NCBI GenBank assembly: GCA_013373545.1
Contig: JABXHQ010000058.1
Coordinates: 1-54,075, forward strand
Direction: 5' to 3'
DNA: 54,075 bases
DNA from: Gammaproteobacteria bacterium
GTDB lineage: Bacteria > Pseudomonadota > Gammaproteobacteria > Enterobacterales > Kangiellaceae
Shown: positions 47,406 to 54,075 of the stretch, piece by piece
How positions within the stretch are numbered: position 1 is the first letter of the stretch
Layout: every line of letters begins with the position of its first letter
Position numbers and translations under genes: made by a program
Notes under the pieces: model-generated
Databases searched by the model: none
Seen by the model: the letters and a program-made list of their open reading frames with translations, nothing else
What the model was told of the DNA's origin: nothing

Positions 47406-47432
47406 AAGGCGTTTTAAGTTTAAGGGGGAAAT

Positions 47433-47457
47433 AAAAACGCCAGCGAATGCTGGCGTT
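47433..47457 (-). terminator. Intrinsic terminator after exbD
   Basis: On the minus strand AACGCCAGC, loop ATTC, GCTGGCGTT and TTT. The stem is nine perfect pairs (47436-47457 on plus). Confidence 0.75.
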
Positions 47458-47465
47458 CATTGGAA

Positions 47466-47876
47466 TTACTTCTTATCGGGTAGACGTGCGAGTACTGGGG
47501 TTTTAAAACCACCATCACGGACACCGTCGATTACCGCCATCACAATATCAGTATCCGCTTGCTCATGGGCTTGCACGATAACAACGGTTTTGGCATTTGC
47601 GGCTAAGCGGGTTTCGATATTCGCGCTGACCTGACTTGGCAGAATTAAACGACCGTCGTACACCACTTCGCCAATATCATTGATTTCAATGGCCACTGGC
47701 GCATTTTTATCTTCAGAACTTTGGTTTTGATTATTGGTTGGGCGCGTCATATCGAGACCGTCTTCTTTAGTAAAGGACGTGGTCACGATAAAGAAGATCA
47801 ACATGATAAATACGATGTCGAGCATCGGTGTCATGTCTACATTTGCATCATCATCATCATGGCGATGTCTACGCAT
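47466..47876 (-). CDS. ExbD/TolR-family biopolymer transport protein (stand-alone)
   Basis: A 136-residue bitopic protein with a His/Asp-rich cytoplasmic N-terminus (MRRHRHDDDDANVD), one membrane helix (MTPMLDIVFIMLIFFIVTTSF) containing the proton-path Asp, and a periplasmic domain ending KTPVLARLPDKK. The family energises TonB- or Tol-type systems with a partner ExbB/TolQ. No ExbB or TonB gene is adjacent, so the partner must be elsewhere or the arrangement is unusual. Confidence 0.85.
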   Translation of the reverse strand: MRRHRHDDDDANVDMTPMLDIVFIMLIFFIVTTSFTKEDGLDMTRPTNNQNQSSEDKNAPVAIEINDIGEVVYDGRLILPSQVSANIETRLAANAKTVVIVQAHEQADTDIVMAVIDGVRDGGFKTPVLARLPDKK

Positions 47877-48041
47877 GGTGGTACCTTTTTTGTTGAGGTT
47901 CGTTGATTGTTCTGTCTATTTTATATTCAGTCGCAGCCCACGGCTGCAATCGTGCAATATAGCGGTTCAGCGGCGCCAAGTCCAGCGCATTACATCCCTT
48001 TACATCTCATCAGACGAGGTCATCTGCGGATCGGGGTTAAA

Positions 48042-48854
48042 TTATTTTTGGCAACTTGGACAATAAGCGCTAGCACGTTGCCCTTGGCGTGTAGTTTTGA
48101 TGGTACTGCCACAGCTATCACAGGCTTCGCCAGCGCGACCATATACCTGTAGCGCTTGCTTAAAATAGCCGGGTTTACCGTCGCTGCGAGTAAAGTCTTT
48201 TAACGTCGTTCCGCCTTGTTCAATCGCTGCGGCTAAGATGCGTTTGATATGCTGAATCAATTGTTTGAGTTGCTGTTGGGTCACTTTTTGGGCACTGCGC
48301 GTGGGGCGGATCCCACTGGCAAACAAGGCTTCTGTTGCATAAATATTTCCAACACCGACGACCACTTGATTGTCCATAATGACCTGTTTAATCGCCGCTT
48401 TACGGTTGCGGCAAAGCGGGTATAAATAATCGAAGTTAAATTCATCGGTGAGCGGCTCAGGTCCGAGATGGCTCAGCAATTGTTCACTGCGCGGCGACGG
48501 GTGCCATAACCAGCTACCAAAGCGGCGCGGATCGGTAAACCGTAGACACTGACCGGATGCTAATACTAAGTCGACGTGATCGTGCTTTTCCGCTGGAAGT
48601 TCGGCGTTTACTACGCGTACTCGCCCAGACATGCCCAAGTGAACCATAATGGCACCTTGTTTTAATGCCAACAGCAAATACTTAGCGCGGCGAGTAATCT
48701 GTGTAATCTCTTGTCCGTTGACTTTGGCAGCTAAGTCGTCGGGAATTGGCCAGCGCAATTGCGCATTGCGCACAATTAACTGCCGAATAGTTTGTCCGGT
48801 TAAGTGGGGGGCTATTCCGCGGCGCGAGGTTTCAACTTCAGGTAATTCAGGCAT
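48042..48854 (-). CDS. mutM: Formamidopyrimidine-DNA glycosylase (MutM/Fpg)
   Basis: MutM excises 8-oxoguanine and formamidopyrimidines and cleaves at the abasic site. The 270-residue protein starts MPELPEVETSRRGIAPHL with catalytic Pro2 and Glu3; Lys in MVHLGMSGRVR; DNA-binding QVVVGVGNIYATE; and the C-terminal zinc finger C-x2-C...C-x2-C (CDSCGSTIKTTRQGQRASAY then CPSC). It follows the small membrane gene by 30 bases. Confidence 0.96.
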   Translation of the reverse strand: MPELPEVETSRRGIAPHLTGQTIRQLIVRNAQLRWPIPDDLAAKVNGQEITQITRRAKYLLLALKQGAIMVHLGMSGRVRVVNAELPAEKHDHVDLVLASGQCLRFTDPRRFGSWLWHPSPRSEQLLSHLGPEPLTDEFNFDYLYPLCRNRKAAIKQVIMDNQVVVGVGNIYATEALFASGIRPTRSAQKVTQQQLKQLIQHIKRILAAAIEQGGTTLKDFTRSDGKPGYFKQALQVYGRAGEACDSCGSTIKTTRQGQRASAYCPSCQK

Positions 48855-48884
48855 AACCGTGATCTCAATGAGAAAAGTGGGCGT

Positions 48885-49385
48885 CTAACGCCAATGTTTT
48901 AACAGACGTTCCGGAAACAATTGTCGGACTTGTTGATTGGACAAAAAGACAGTGGTTTGAGTGTCTAGATTGACCAGCCGTGGCAGAGCATTTGCGTAAA
49001 ATCGCCATTGTTCAGTGCGTGTCTGACGTTCGAGTGAAATCGCAATAAACTCTTTACCCTCGGTATCGGTTTGGTTCAGTATGGCTTGTGGTTGTAACTG
49101 ACGCCAGTGATCGATATACGCGCTGCATTCGGTTGCAGACAGCAAATTAGCATTGTCGCGGCATTCTTGGGAGCCGTCTGGCAGGACGAGCAAACGGACC
49201 GTCCAGTCGCCGAGAGTTATCGCGTTGATATCAGCAAAGTATGCATGACTGACTGCGAGTTGCGATTCTGCACGTTGCTCAAAAATTTTACCAATGATGG
49301 TAAATAATAAAATCATGAAAGCCGTCGCTAGCATGATCACTGTAAGCCATTGGCGTTGGTTTAATGCCGACTTGCTTGCCGCCAT
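48885..49385 (-). CDS. Small membrane-anchored protein linked to the Gld-like ABC genes
   Basis: A 166-residue protein starting at ATG 49385 (G-rich ribosome-binding run upstream). One N-terminal membrane helix (about 12-33), then a periplasmic region with LGDWTVRLLVLPDGSQ, two cysteines in QECRDNANLLSATEC, and an end VRQLFPERLLKHWR. I do not recognise the family; its position after a GldG-like gene recalls the DUF4340 partners of such systems, but that is inference. It overlaps the permease gene by 25 bases. Confidence 0.65.
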   Translation of the reverse strand: MAASKSALNQRQWLTVIMLATAFMILLFTIIGKIFEQRAESQLAVSHAYFADINAITLGDWTVRLLVLPDGSQECRDNANLLSATECSAYIDHWRQLQPQAILNQTDTEGKEFIAISLERQTRTEQWRFYANALPRLVNLDTQTTVFLSNQQVRQLFPERLLKHWR

Positions 49386-51376
49386 GCGAGCCCCCCTAGG
49401 ATCAAACCAATAATGGTCATTATCCAAGCCGCACCAGATAAGTACCAAAGATTGGCGAAAGTGTTGAGTTGCAAAACACGATCGGTGGCAACCTGCGGAG
49501 TAAAGTTCTCGGGCGGTGCAACCGGTTGTAACCAATGTAAAATATTGGTTAGCAATTGCCGGTTAGCGTAATTATCGATGGCAGCGTCGGCTATAAAGTG
49601 CACATCGCCGACCACAATTACGCGTTGCTGGTTAGCGCCTTGCTGGCGTGTGAGTCCATATAACAGGGCAAACTGACCTTCGAGCTCACCTTGTTCCGGA
49701 TTAAATTGCAGCTGTTCATTATTCGGCTCAAACTCGGTCCAGACTTTATTATGCGTGCTAAGTTCTAGCGCTACTTGCCATTGGTTGGTCGATTGTATTT
49801 GGGTAAGCGCCGTGCTCCATGGAAAAGCTAATAAACTGTTTAAGTTTGTACTCAGTGGGTTATTGTTGATTTCACGTAGCAAGACAATGGCTGGGTGCGG
49901 CGTACCGGCTTGGTAGCCGGCGGGGTCAATTAAGGTTCCGGGAATGCTGCCGAGTCCGAGGTAAGCTTCTAGTTGAGGTTGTTGTGGCTCATTTGGCTCA
50001 CGTAGCCATAATAAGTTTCCGCCAGCGCTCAAGTATTCCGAAATTCGCAGCCACTCTTGGTGCAGCAAAGGCTGTTGCGCGCCGGCAATAATTAATAGCG
50101 ATACATTACTGGGAATTTCGGCTAAAGAGAGCAGTGATGTTTGTTGCGTTTGAAACCCCAAGTCATTGATATGTTGGTTGGCCTTGGCCAAGTGTCGACC
50201 ACCACTTTGCAGTATCGACGATTCTTGATGCCCATCGGTAAACAATAACCATGATTGCTCGCGTACCGCGGTAACTTGTAACTGCTGCAGTAACAAGTAT
50301 TGCGGGTGCATAGCAAATGGGTAGTTCAGCCAATAGTGAGCATCATTAAGTTCAATTTGGATCCCGCGTTTAATTTCCATTGCGGCGGTTAGTTGAACTT
50401 CTTCAGTCACACTAATTGGAATACCGGCTTGGCTTAATGGCGCAAGCAAGCGCAGTTTGATTTCTTCAATGTCACTGGCGGCTAAGCCACTGTAGCGAAC
50501 ATTAATTTTGTTTTTCGTCGCGAGCTTAGCGCCAAGTTCAGGCAGCAAGGAATAACGCTGGTTACTGGTGATATCTGTGGGCCAGGAAATGAATGGTGTG
50601 GTGACTAGTAAGAGCAAGCTGAACACCATTAGACGAAGCGCAGCCGTGCGCAGTTTCGCCAGAGTATGCTGAGCGCGAGTGATGACGAGCAAAGCGCCGG
50701 CAGTGCTCAGCAATACCAGGGCCAATGATTGATAGTCAAGGTTACCAAGGGCGAACTTGCGGTAGCGAAACAATGGTGAAAGTGTCTCGAGTTGATTTAA
50801 TGACTGACCGATAAACTCGAGCATCCACAACACCAGTAACACTGAGAAGTAGATTGCAAATCCTGCGATGGTTTTGGTGTTTTTCGGCATTAAACAAAAC
50901 ACCAGCGCTAGGTAAAACAGCAACATTAAATACTGTGCGATCAGCATGGTCGTTAACACGGGCCAATCGATAGTGTTAGCCATGATTAGCGGCAATAACA
51001 GCACCAAATGTAAACTCATCAACAAGGCCGATAGAACGGTCTGGGTAACATAGTCTGCCACTCGAAACGCGGCTAAGGGAGTGCATGTGGTTGCCAGCAA
51101 TTGCGTGAGCCCCGATTGTTGACGTGCCGGATCCAGTTGCACAGCAAAAAACGGTACGATTAACATAATCAGTAATAACGAAACATTAAACTGGGTATAG
51201 AAAAAGCTGCCGCTTAACGTTAAGTCACTTTGCCCTGAGTTTTGTAATTGCCAGTAACTTTCGACATTGTAACTGGCCATTAGGCTCAACAAAGCGCAGT
51301 AAACGGCTAATAAAAGCCAATTAATCGGATGGCGTGCCAGTTGTTTCAAATTTAGAATTACTAAGCTTAAGACCAT
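49361..51376 (-). CDS. Gld-type ABC permease fused to GldG-like auxiliary domain
   Basis: A protein of about 671 residues with an N-terminal ABC-2/GldF-like half (six helices, about 1-255) and a C-terminal GldG-like ABC_transp_aux half (about 280-630) ending in one more membrane helix. In the second half ADIEEIKLRLLAPLSQAGIP, QTTSLLSLAEIPSNVSLLI and LSAGGNLLWLREP are visible. ATG 51376 is seven bases after GGAG and overlaps the ATPase gene by ten bases. Homologues serve gliding in Bacteroidetes, but the Gram-negative versions elsewhere are uncharacterised. Fusion of the two genes is noted under findings. Confidence 0.75.
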   Translation of the reverse strand: MVLSLVILNLKQLARHPINWLLLAVYCALLSLMASYNVESYWQLQNSGQSDLTLSGSFFYTQFNVSLLLIMLIVPFFAVQLDPARQQSGLTQLLATTCTPLAAFRVADYVTQTVLSALLMSLHLVLLLPLIMANTIDWPVLTTMLIAQYLMLLFYLALVFCLMPKNTKTIAGFAIYFSVLLVLWMLEFIGQSLNQLETLSPLFRYRKFALGNLDYQSLALVLLSTAGALLVITRAQHTLAKLRTAALRLMVFSLLLLVTTPFISWPTDITSNQRYSLLPELGAKLATKNKINVRYSGLAASDIEEIKLRLLAPLSQAGIPISVTEEVQLTAAMEIKRGIQIELNDAHYWLNYPFAMHPQYLLLQQLQVTAVREQSWLLFTDGHQESSILQSGGRHLAKANQHINDLGFQTQQTSLLSLAEIPSNVSLLIIAGAQQPLLHQEWLRISEYLSAGGNLLWLREPNEPQQPQLEAYLGLGSIPGTLIDPAGYQAGTPHPAIVLLREINNNPLSTNLNSLLAFPWSTALTQIQSTNQWQVALELSTHNKVWTEFEPNNEQLQFNPEQGELEGQFALLYGLTRQQGANQQRVIVVGDVHFIADAAIDNYANRQLLTNILHWLQPVAPPENFTPQVATDRVLQLNTFANLWYLSGAAWIMTIIGLILGGLAWRQASRH

Positions 51377-52200
51377 TGCCAATCTCCATCGGCCATTAAC
51401 TTAAAAATTCCGGGTAATGCTTTATCAACCGGCTCACAGAGGTAGCAAGCCTGGTTTAGTGACGCAAAAGCGGTTGCTGAGTTGGCCAGAGCTATTTGCG
51501 GATGCAGGACTTGCCAATGCTCTGATTCATTTACCGGCTCCTTGGTCAGGGCAAGGTAACTGGTCGACGTATACTCACAGTCAAAAACAATTTGTTGCTG
51601 ATCAATAATCATAATCCGATCACAATGACTGACTAATTCATTAATATGATGACTGGCGATAATGATGGCTCGCTGATTGGGTTGTTCTTTTAGCATTTGC
51701 CAAAAGCGATCTTGCTGATTTGGGTCGAGGCCATTGAGTGGCTCATCGAGTAACACTAGAGACGGCGAGTTGAGTAATGCTTGGGCTAAGTTGAGCCGTT
51801 GACGCTGGCCTAATGACAAAGTGCGAATTAACTGCTGACTGAGTTGAGTTAAGTCAAACGCGGCGAGCGTTGCCTCAATAACCGCAGCGGAATTTTCAAT
51901 TTGTTTGGCTGCGGCAATTAGTTGTAAATACTGCTTAGGTGTTTGGCGATTGGTATAAGGTAATTGATCCACCATAAAGCCAATGTGTCGGCGATAATCA
52001 GCGGGATGGGTAAGCAGTGTATGCCGACCGAGCGTCGCTTGACCCAGGTATTGATCATGAGCGCCGCCAATCAAGCGCAATAAACTTGATTTGCCCGCAC
52101 CATTAATGCCCATCAATCCGACTATTTGCGGTTGTTCAATGGTGAAGCTGTAAGCTTGAGTCGCACGCGGTGTGCGTAATTGTTCGGCAGAAAAAAGCAT
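51367..52200 (-). CDS. ABC transporter ATP-binding protein (GldA-like)
   Basis: A 277-residue ATPase. Walker A GINGAGKSSLLRL (about 35-43), signature LSLGQRQRLNLAQ, Walker B LVLLDEPLNGLDP, and H-loop ASHHINELVSHCD are intact. A C-terminal extension (about 215-277) with cysteines in QACYLCEP is not part of the ATPase core. It pairs with the fused permease immediately downstream. Confidence 0.88.
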   Translation of the reverse strand: MLFSAEQLRTPRATQAYSFTIEQPQIVGLMGINGAGKSSLLRLIGGAHDQYLGQATLGRHTLLTHPADYRRHIGFMVDQLPYTNRQTPKQYLQLIAAAKQIENSAAVIEATLAAFDLTQLSQQLIRTLSLGQRQRLNLAQALLNSPSLVLLDEPLNGLDPNQQDRFWQMLKEQPNQRAIIIASHHINELVSHCDRIMIIDQQQIVFDCEYTSTSYLALTKEPVNESEHWQVLHPQIALANSATAFASLNQACYLCEPVDKALPGIFKLMADGDWQWS

Positions 52201-52280
52201 TCAAGGTTCCAACCATGTGTGGAGCGTCGATTGTCCGTAACTCAAAGATAAAAATCAACTTGTATGCGATCTGAGTCGGT

Positions 52281-53501
52281 TTAAAGCGCTGCGGTCATCT
52301 CGTCACACCACAAAATAGCTTGGAAGTAGCAACGGTTAATTTGCACCAGCTCACTGGAATCATTCATCATTTCCCATTGTCCATGTTCGAACTGGATCAC
52401 TGCGCGTAATGTTTCTCCGAGCTCACCTTGATATTGCAAAATCGCCTGCTTGATGGATGGCGCTAAAGGTAATTCATTGATTAAATAGGCAAGGTCGACA
52501 TTGAGCAGTGAGTCGATTCCAGAAAAAAGTCCTGCGGTAAAATAAGTATCGCTGTCATATCGATGGGTTTGTGCGATTAGCTCCATACAACGTCCGCGAA
52601 TGAGCAAAGTCCGTAACAGCTCGTCAGGTGTTTCATCACTTGCGGATAACGACAATAAAGCAATCCAGCGTTTGAGTTCATTGAGGCCAATATACACGAT
52701 GGCTTCATGGATGGAGGTGACCTTTCGGTTTAAACCATAGGCCGCTGAATTAATAATTCGTAATAACCGGTAACTGAGTTGCGCGTCGCGAGCGATTTTG
52801 TCAGCAATTTTGCGCGGATCAGCGTCGTCGCTATACACTTCCGTTAATAGTTCTAAAATGGTTTTTTTATTATTCGGGATCTGTTTGCCGCGAACAATCT
52901 GTGGACGTTCAAAAAAGTAGCCCTGAAATAGATGAAAGCCCAATTTTAAGCAAGTTAGGTACGATTGATGATCCTCAACTTTTTCCGCCAGTAACTGTGC
53001 ATCAAAGTTTTTCAATTCATCTAACTTTTGTTGCACCATTGCTAAATCGTAATTTAAAACATCCACCTTGATATAGTCGGCATGTTGGAGCAAAGGTTCA
53101 AAGTCGGGGGTAAATGGGTAGTCATCTAAAGCAATTTTAAAACCGAGCGACTTGTAGTGAATAATCGCCTCAATGAGTGCCGCGCTTGGTGTGACATCCT
53201 CGAGGATTTCCAGCACGACTTGCTCGGGCTTTACCGGCAGTAATTCTGGGCTCAGAATGAGGTTCTCAGTAATGTTGATGAAAGCGGGTACTCGGTGGTG
53301 TTCGGTGGCTTGAGATAAGCTCGCATAATTATTCAGTAGTACCAGCGACGTTGCTTGGTCACCGCATAAAAAAGATGCTTGTTGATCCGAATCATTTTGC
53401 CGGTAGAGAAGTTCGTAACCGAATAGCTTCATGTTGCGGTCGAATATCGGCTGCCGTGCCAAAAGAATATCCGGAGCACTACTACTCTGCTCTGTTGTCA
53501 T
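52281..53501 (-). CDS. EAL-HDOD signalling protein (YuxH-like, degenerate EAL)
   Basis: A 406-residue two-domain regulatory protein. The N-terminal EAL-type domain (about 10-200) keeps FGYELLYRQ, IALDDYPFTPDFEPL, IKVDVLNYD, and AEKVEDHQSYLTCLKLGFHLFQGYFFERP, but the catalytic EAL glutamate motif is YELLYR and the metal loop is altered, so c-di-GMP hydrolysis is unlikely. The C-terminal HDOD domain (about 205-385) has AQLSYRLLRIINSAAYGL and SIHEAIVYIGLNELKRW. Such proteins act as adaptors. It stands alone on the minus strand. Confidence 0.88.
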   Translation of the reverse strand: MTTEQSSSAPDILLARQPIFDRNMKLFGYELLYRQNDSDQQASFLCGDQATSLVLLNNYASLSQATEHHRVPAFINITENLILSPELLPVKPEQVVLEILEDVTPSAALIEAIIHYKSLGFKIALDDYPFTPDFEPLLQHADYIKVDVLNYDLAMVQQKLDELKNFDAQLLAEKVEDHQSYLTCLKLGFHLFQGYFFERPQIVRGKQIPNNKKTILELLTEVYSDDADPRKIADKIARDAQLSYRLLRIINSAAYGLNRKVTSIHEAIVYIGLNELKRWIALLSLSASDETPDELLRTLLIRGRCMELIAQTHRYDSDTYFTAGLFSGIDSLLNVDLAYLINELPLAPSIKQAILQYQGELGETLRAVIQFEHGQWEMMNDSSELVQINRCYFQAILWCDEMTAAL

Positions 53502-53605
53502 GTCGTGGAACTCACGATAGTTGCCTAGTTATTAAAACTTTAGCATAAGTCGCTGAGTGAGCAGTGATTTTTATCAATAAAAGCGGAGGTTTTTAGCGCC
53601 CAACG

Positions 53606-53631
53606 AAAAAAGCCCGAGAGACTCGGGCTTT
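53606..53631 (-). terminator. Intrinsic terminator of rpmB-rpmG
   Basis: On the minus strand AAAGCCCGAG, loop TCT, CTCGGGCTTT with a run of T's. The stem is ten pairs. Confidence 0.85.
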
Positions 53632-53654
53632 GATAATGCTTGGAGGCATAGCAA

Positions 53655-53825
53655 TTATTTAATTTTTGCTTCCTTGTACATTACGTGCTTACGAACCACA
53701 GGATCGTATTTTTTGAACTCCAACTTTTGAGGAGTGTTACGCTTGTTCTTGTCAGTTGTGTAGTAATGACCAGTACCAGCGCTAGATACTAATTTAATTT
53801 TATCGCGTGCACCATTTTTAGCCAT
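53655..53825 (-). CDS. rpmG: 50S ribosomal protein L33 (zinc-independent)
   Basis: A 56-residue ribosomal protein beginning [20 protein letters not shown] and ending [14 protein letters not shown], aligned with E. coli L33. It has no cysteines, so this is the zinc-independent (C-) form, in contrast with the cysteine-containing L31 in this window. It starts 12 bases after the rpmB stop. Confidence 0.95.
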   Translation of the reverse strand: MAKNGARDKIKLVSSAGTGHYYTTDKNKRNTPQKLEFKKYDPVVRKHVMYKEAKIK

Positions 53826-53837
53826 GATTCACTCTCC

Positions 53838-54074
53838 TTAAACTTTAACGCCGTTGGCGCGGATCTTAGCAAGAACCGTGTCGATTCCTTGCTTATCGAT
53901 GATGCGCATGCCTTTTGCAGAAACACGCAATTTTACAAAGCGCTTTTCGCTCTCAACCCAAAAACGGTGAGAGTGTAAATTCGGTAAAAAACGACGCTTA
54001 GTTCTATTTTTTGCGTGAGAAACATTGTTTCCCACAGTTGGGCGTTTGCCCGTAACTTGACATACTCGTGACAT
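53838..54074 (-). CDS. rpmB: 50S ribosomal protein L28
   Basis: A 78-residue ribosomal protein beginning [20 protein letters not shown] and ending [13 protein letters not shown], colinear with E. coli L28. It is complete, its ATG lying one base from the window end; the promoter lies outside. The operon rpmB-rpmG is standard. Confidence 0.96.
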   Translation of the reverse strand: MSRVCQVTGKRPTVGNNVSHAKNRTKRRFLPNLHSHRFWVESEKRFVKLRVSAKGMRIIDKQGIDTVLAKIRANGVKV

Positions 54075-54075
54075 A

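Overview
This window is an unbroken stretch of gammaproteobacterial chromosome with moderate GC. It is almost entirely coding, and no stretch over 300 bases lacks a gene. I see no insertion sequences, prophage genes, tRNAs, rRNAs or CRISPR arrays. Gammaproteobacterial hallmarks are PlsB, D-lactate dehydrogenase LdhA, UbiE-UbiJ-UbiB beside TatABC, HslVU, RapA, a PBP1A/PilMNOPQ divergent locus followed by AroK-AroB-DamX, CoaD with a YfhL-type ferredoxin, and RpmB-RpmG near MutM. The overall order resembles marine Oceanospirillales-like bacteria (Kangiella relatives are one possibility), but this placement is inference only.

Layout: (1) 1-5046, minus strand: an exosortase-A-type acyl-CoA ligase and PLP decarboxylase pair reading into plsB, with a divergent VanZ-like membrane gene. 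(2) 6475-9501, plus: a tail-anchored unknown, endonuclease V, a secreted alkaline phosphatase and a VOC protein. (3) 9561-13237: a membrane-embedded LuxR-type regulator divergent from a four-gene cassette encoding an exported TlpA-like thioredoxin, a tiny DUF4266 lipoprotein ending in a Gly/Cys motif, a DUF3570 outer-membrane barrel and an ApbE-like protein. A perfect 9-bp inverted repeat lies between regulator and cassette. This is the best candidate for a poorly described system. (4) 13369-20598: ldhA, then minus-strand GFA, DUF4442, tatCBA, hinT, ubiB, ubiJ, ubiE and DUF971. (5) 20656-30406: hslU and hslV with a sigma-32-like promoter, divergent rapA, then ftsN-like, argS and priA on minus. 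(6) 30573-46..47 kb, mostly plus: rpmE, PBP1A (minus), pilMNOPQ, aroK, aroB, damX, hemE, yheT, coaD, ferredoxin, a sensorless chemoreceptor and a patatin. (7) 47097-54074, minus: DUF3301, a lone ExbD, mutM, a small membrane protein, a fused GldF-GldG-like permease with its ATPase, an EAL-HDOD protein, and rpmG and rpmB.

Most of the window is core housekeeping: lipid, peptidoglycan and quinone synthesis, protein export, translation, type IV pili and shikimate metabolism. Accessory interest lies in the redox cassette, the ligase/decarboxylase pair without visible exosortase, the Gld-like ABC system, and several regulatory palindromes. Start codons were revised by Shine-Dalgarno placement in many genes, notably hslV, where a TTG start gives the usual short propeptide before the catalytic threonine.
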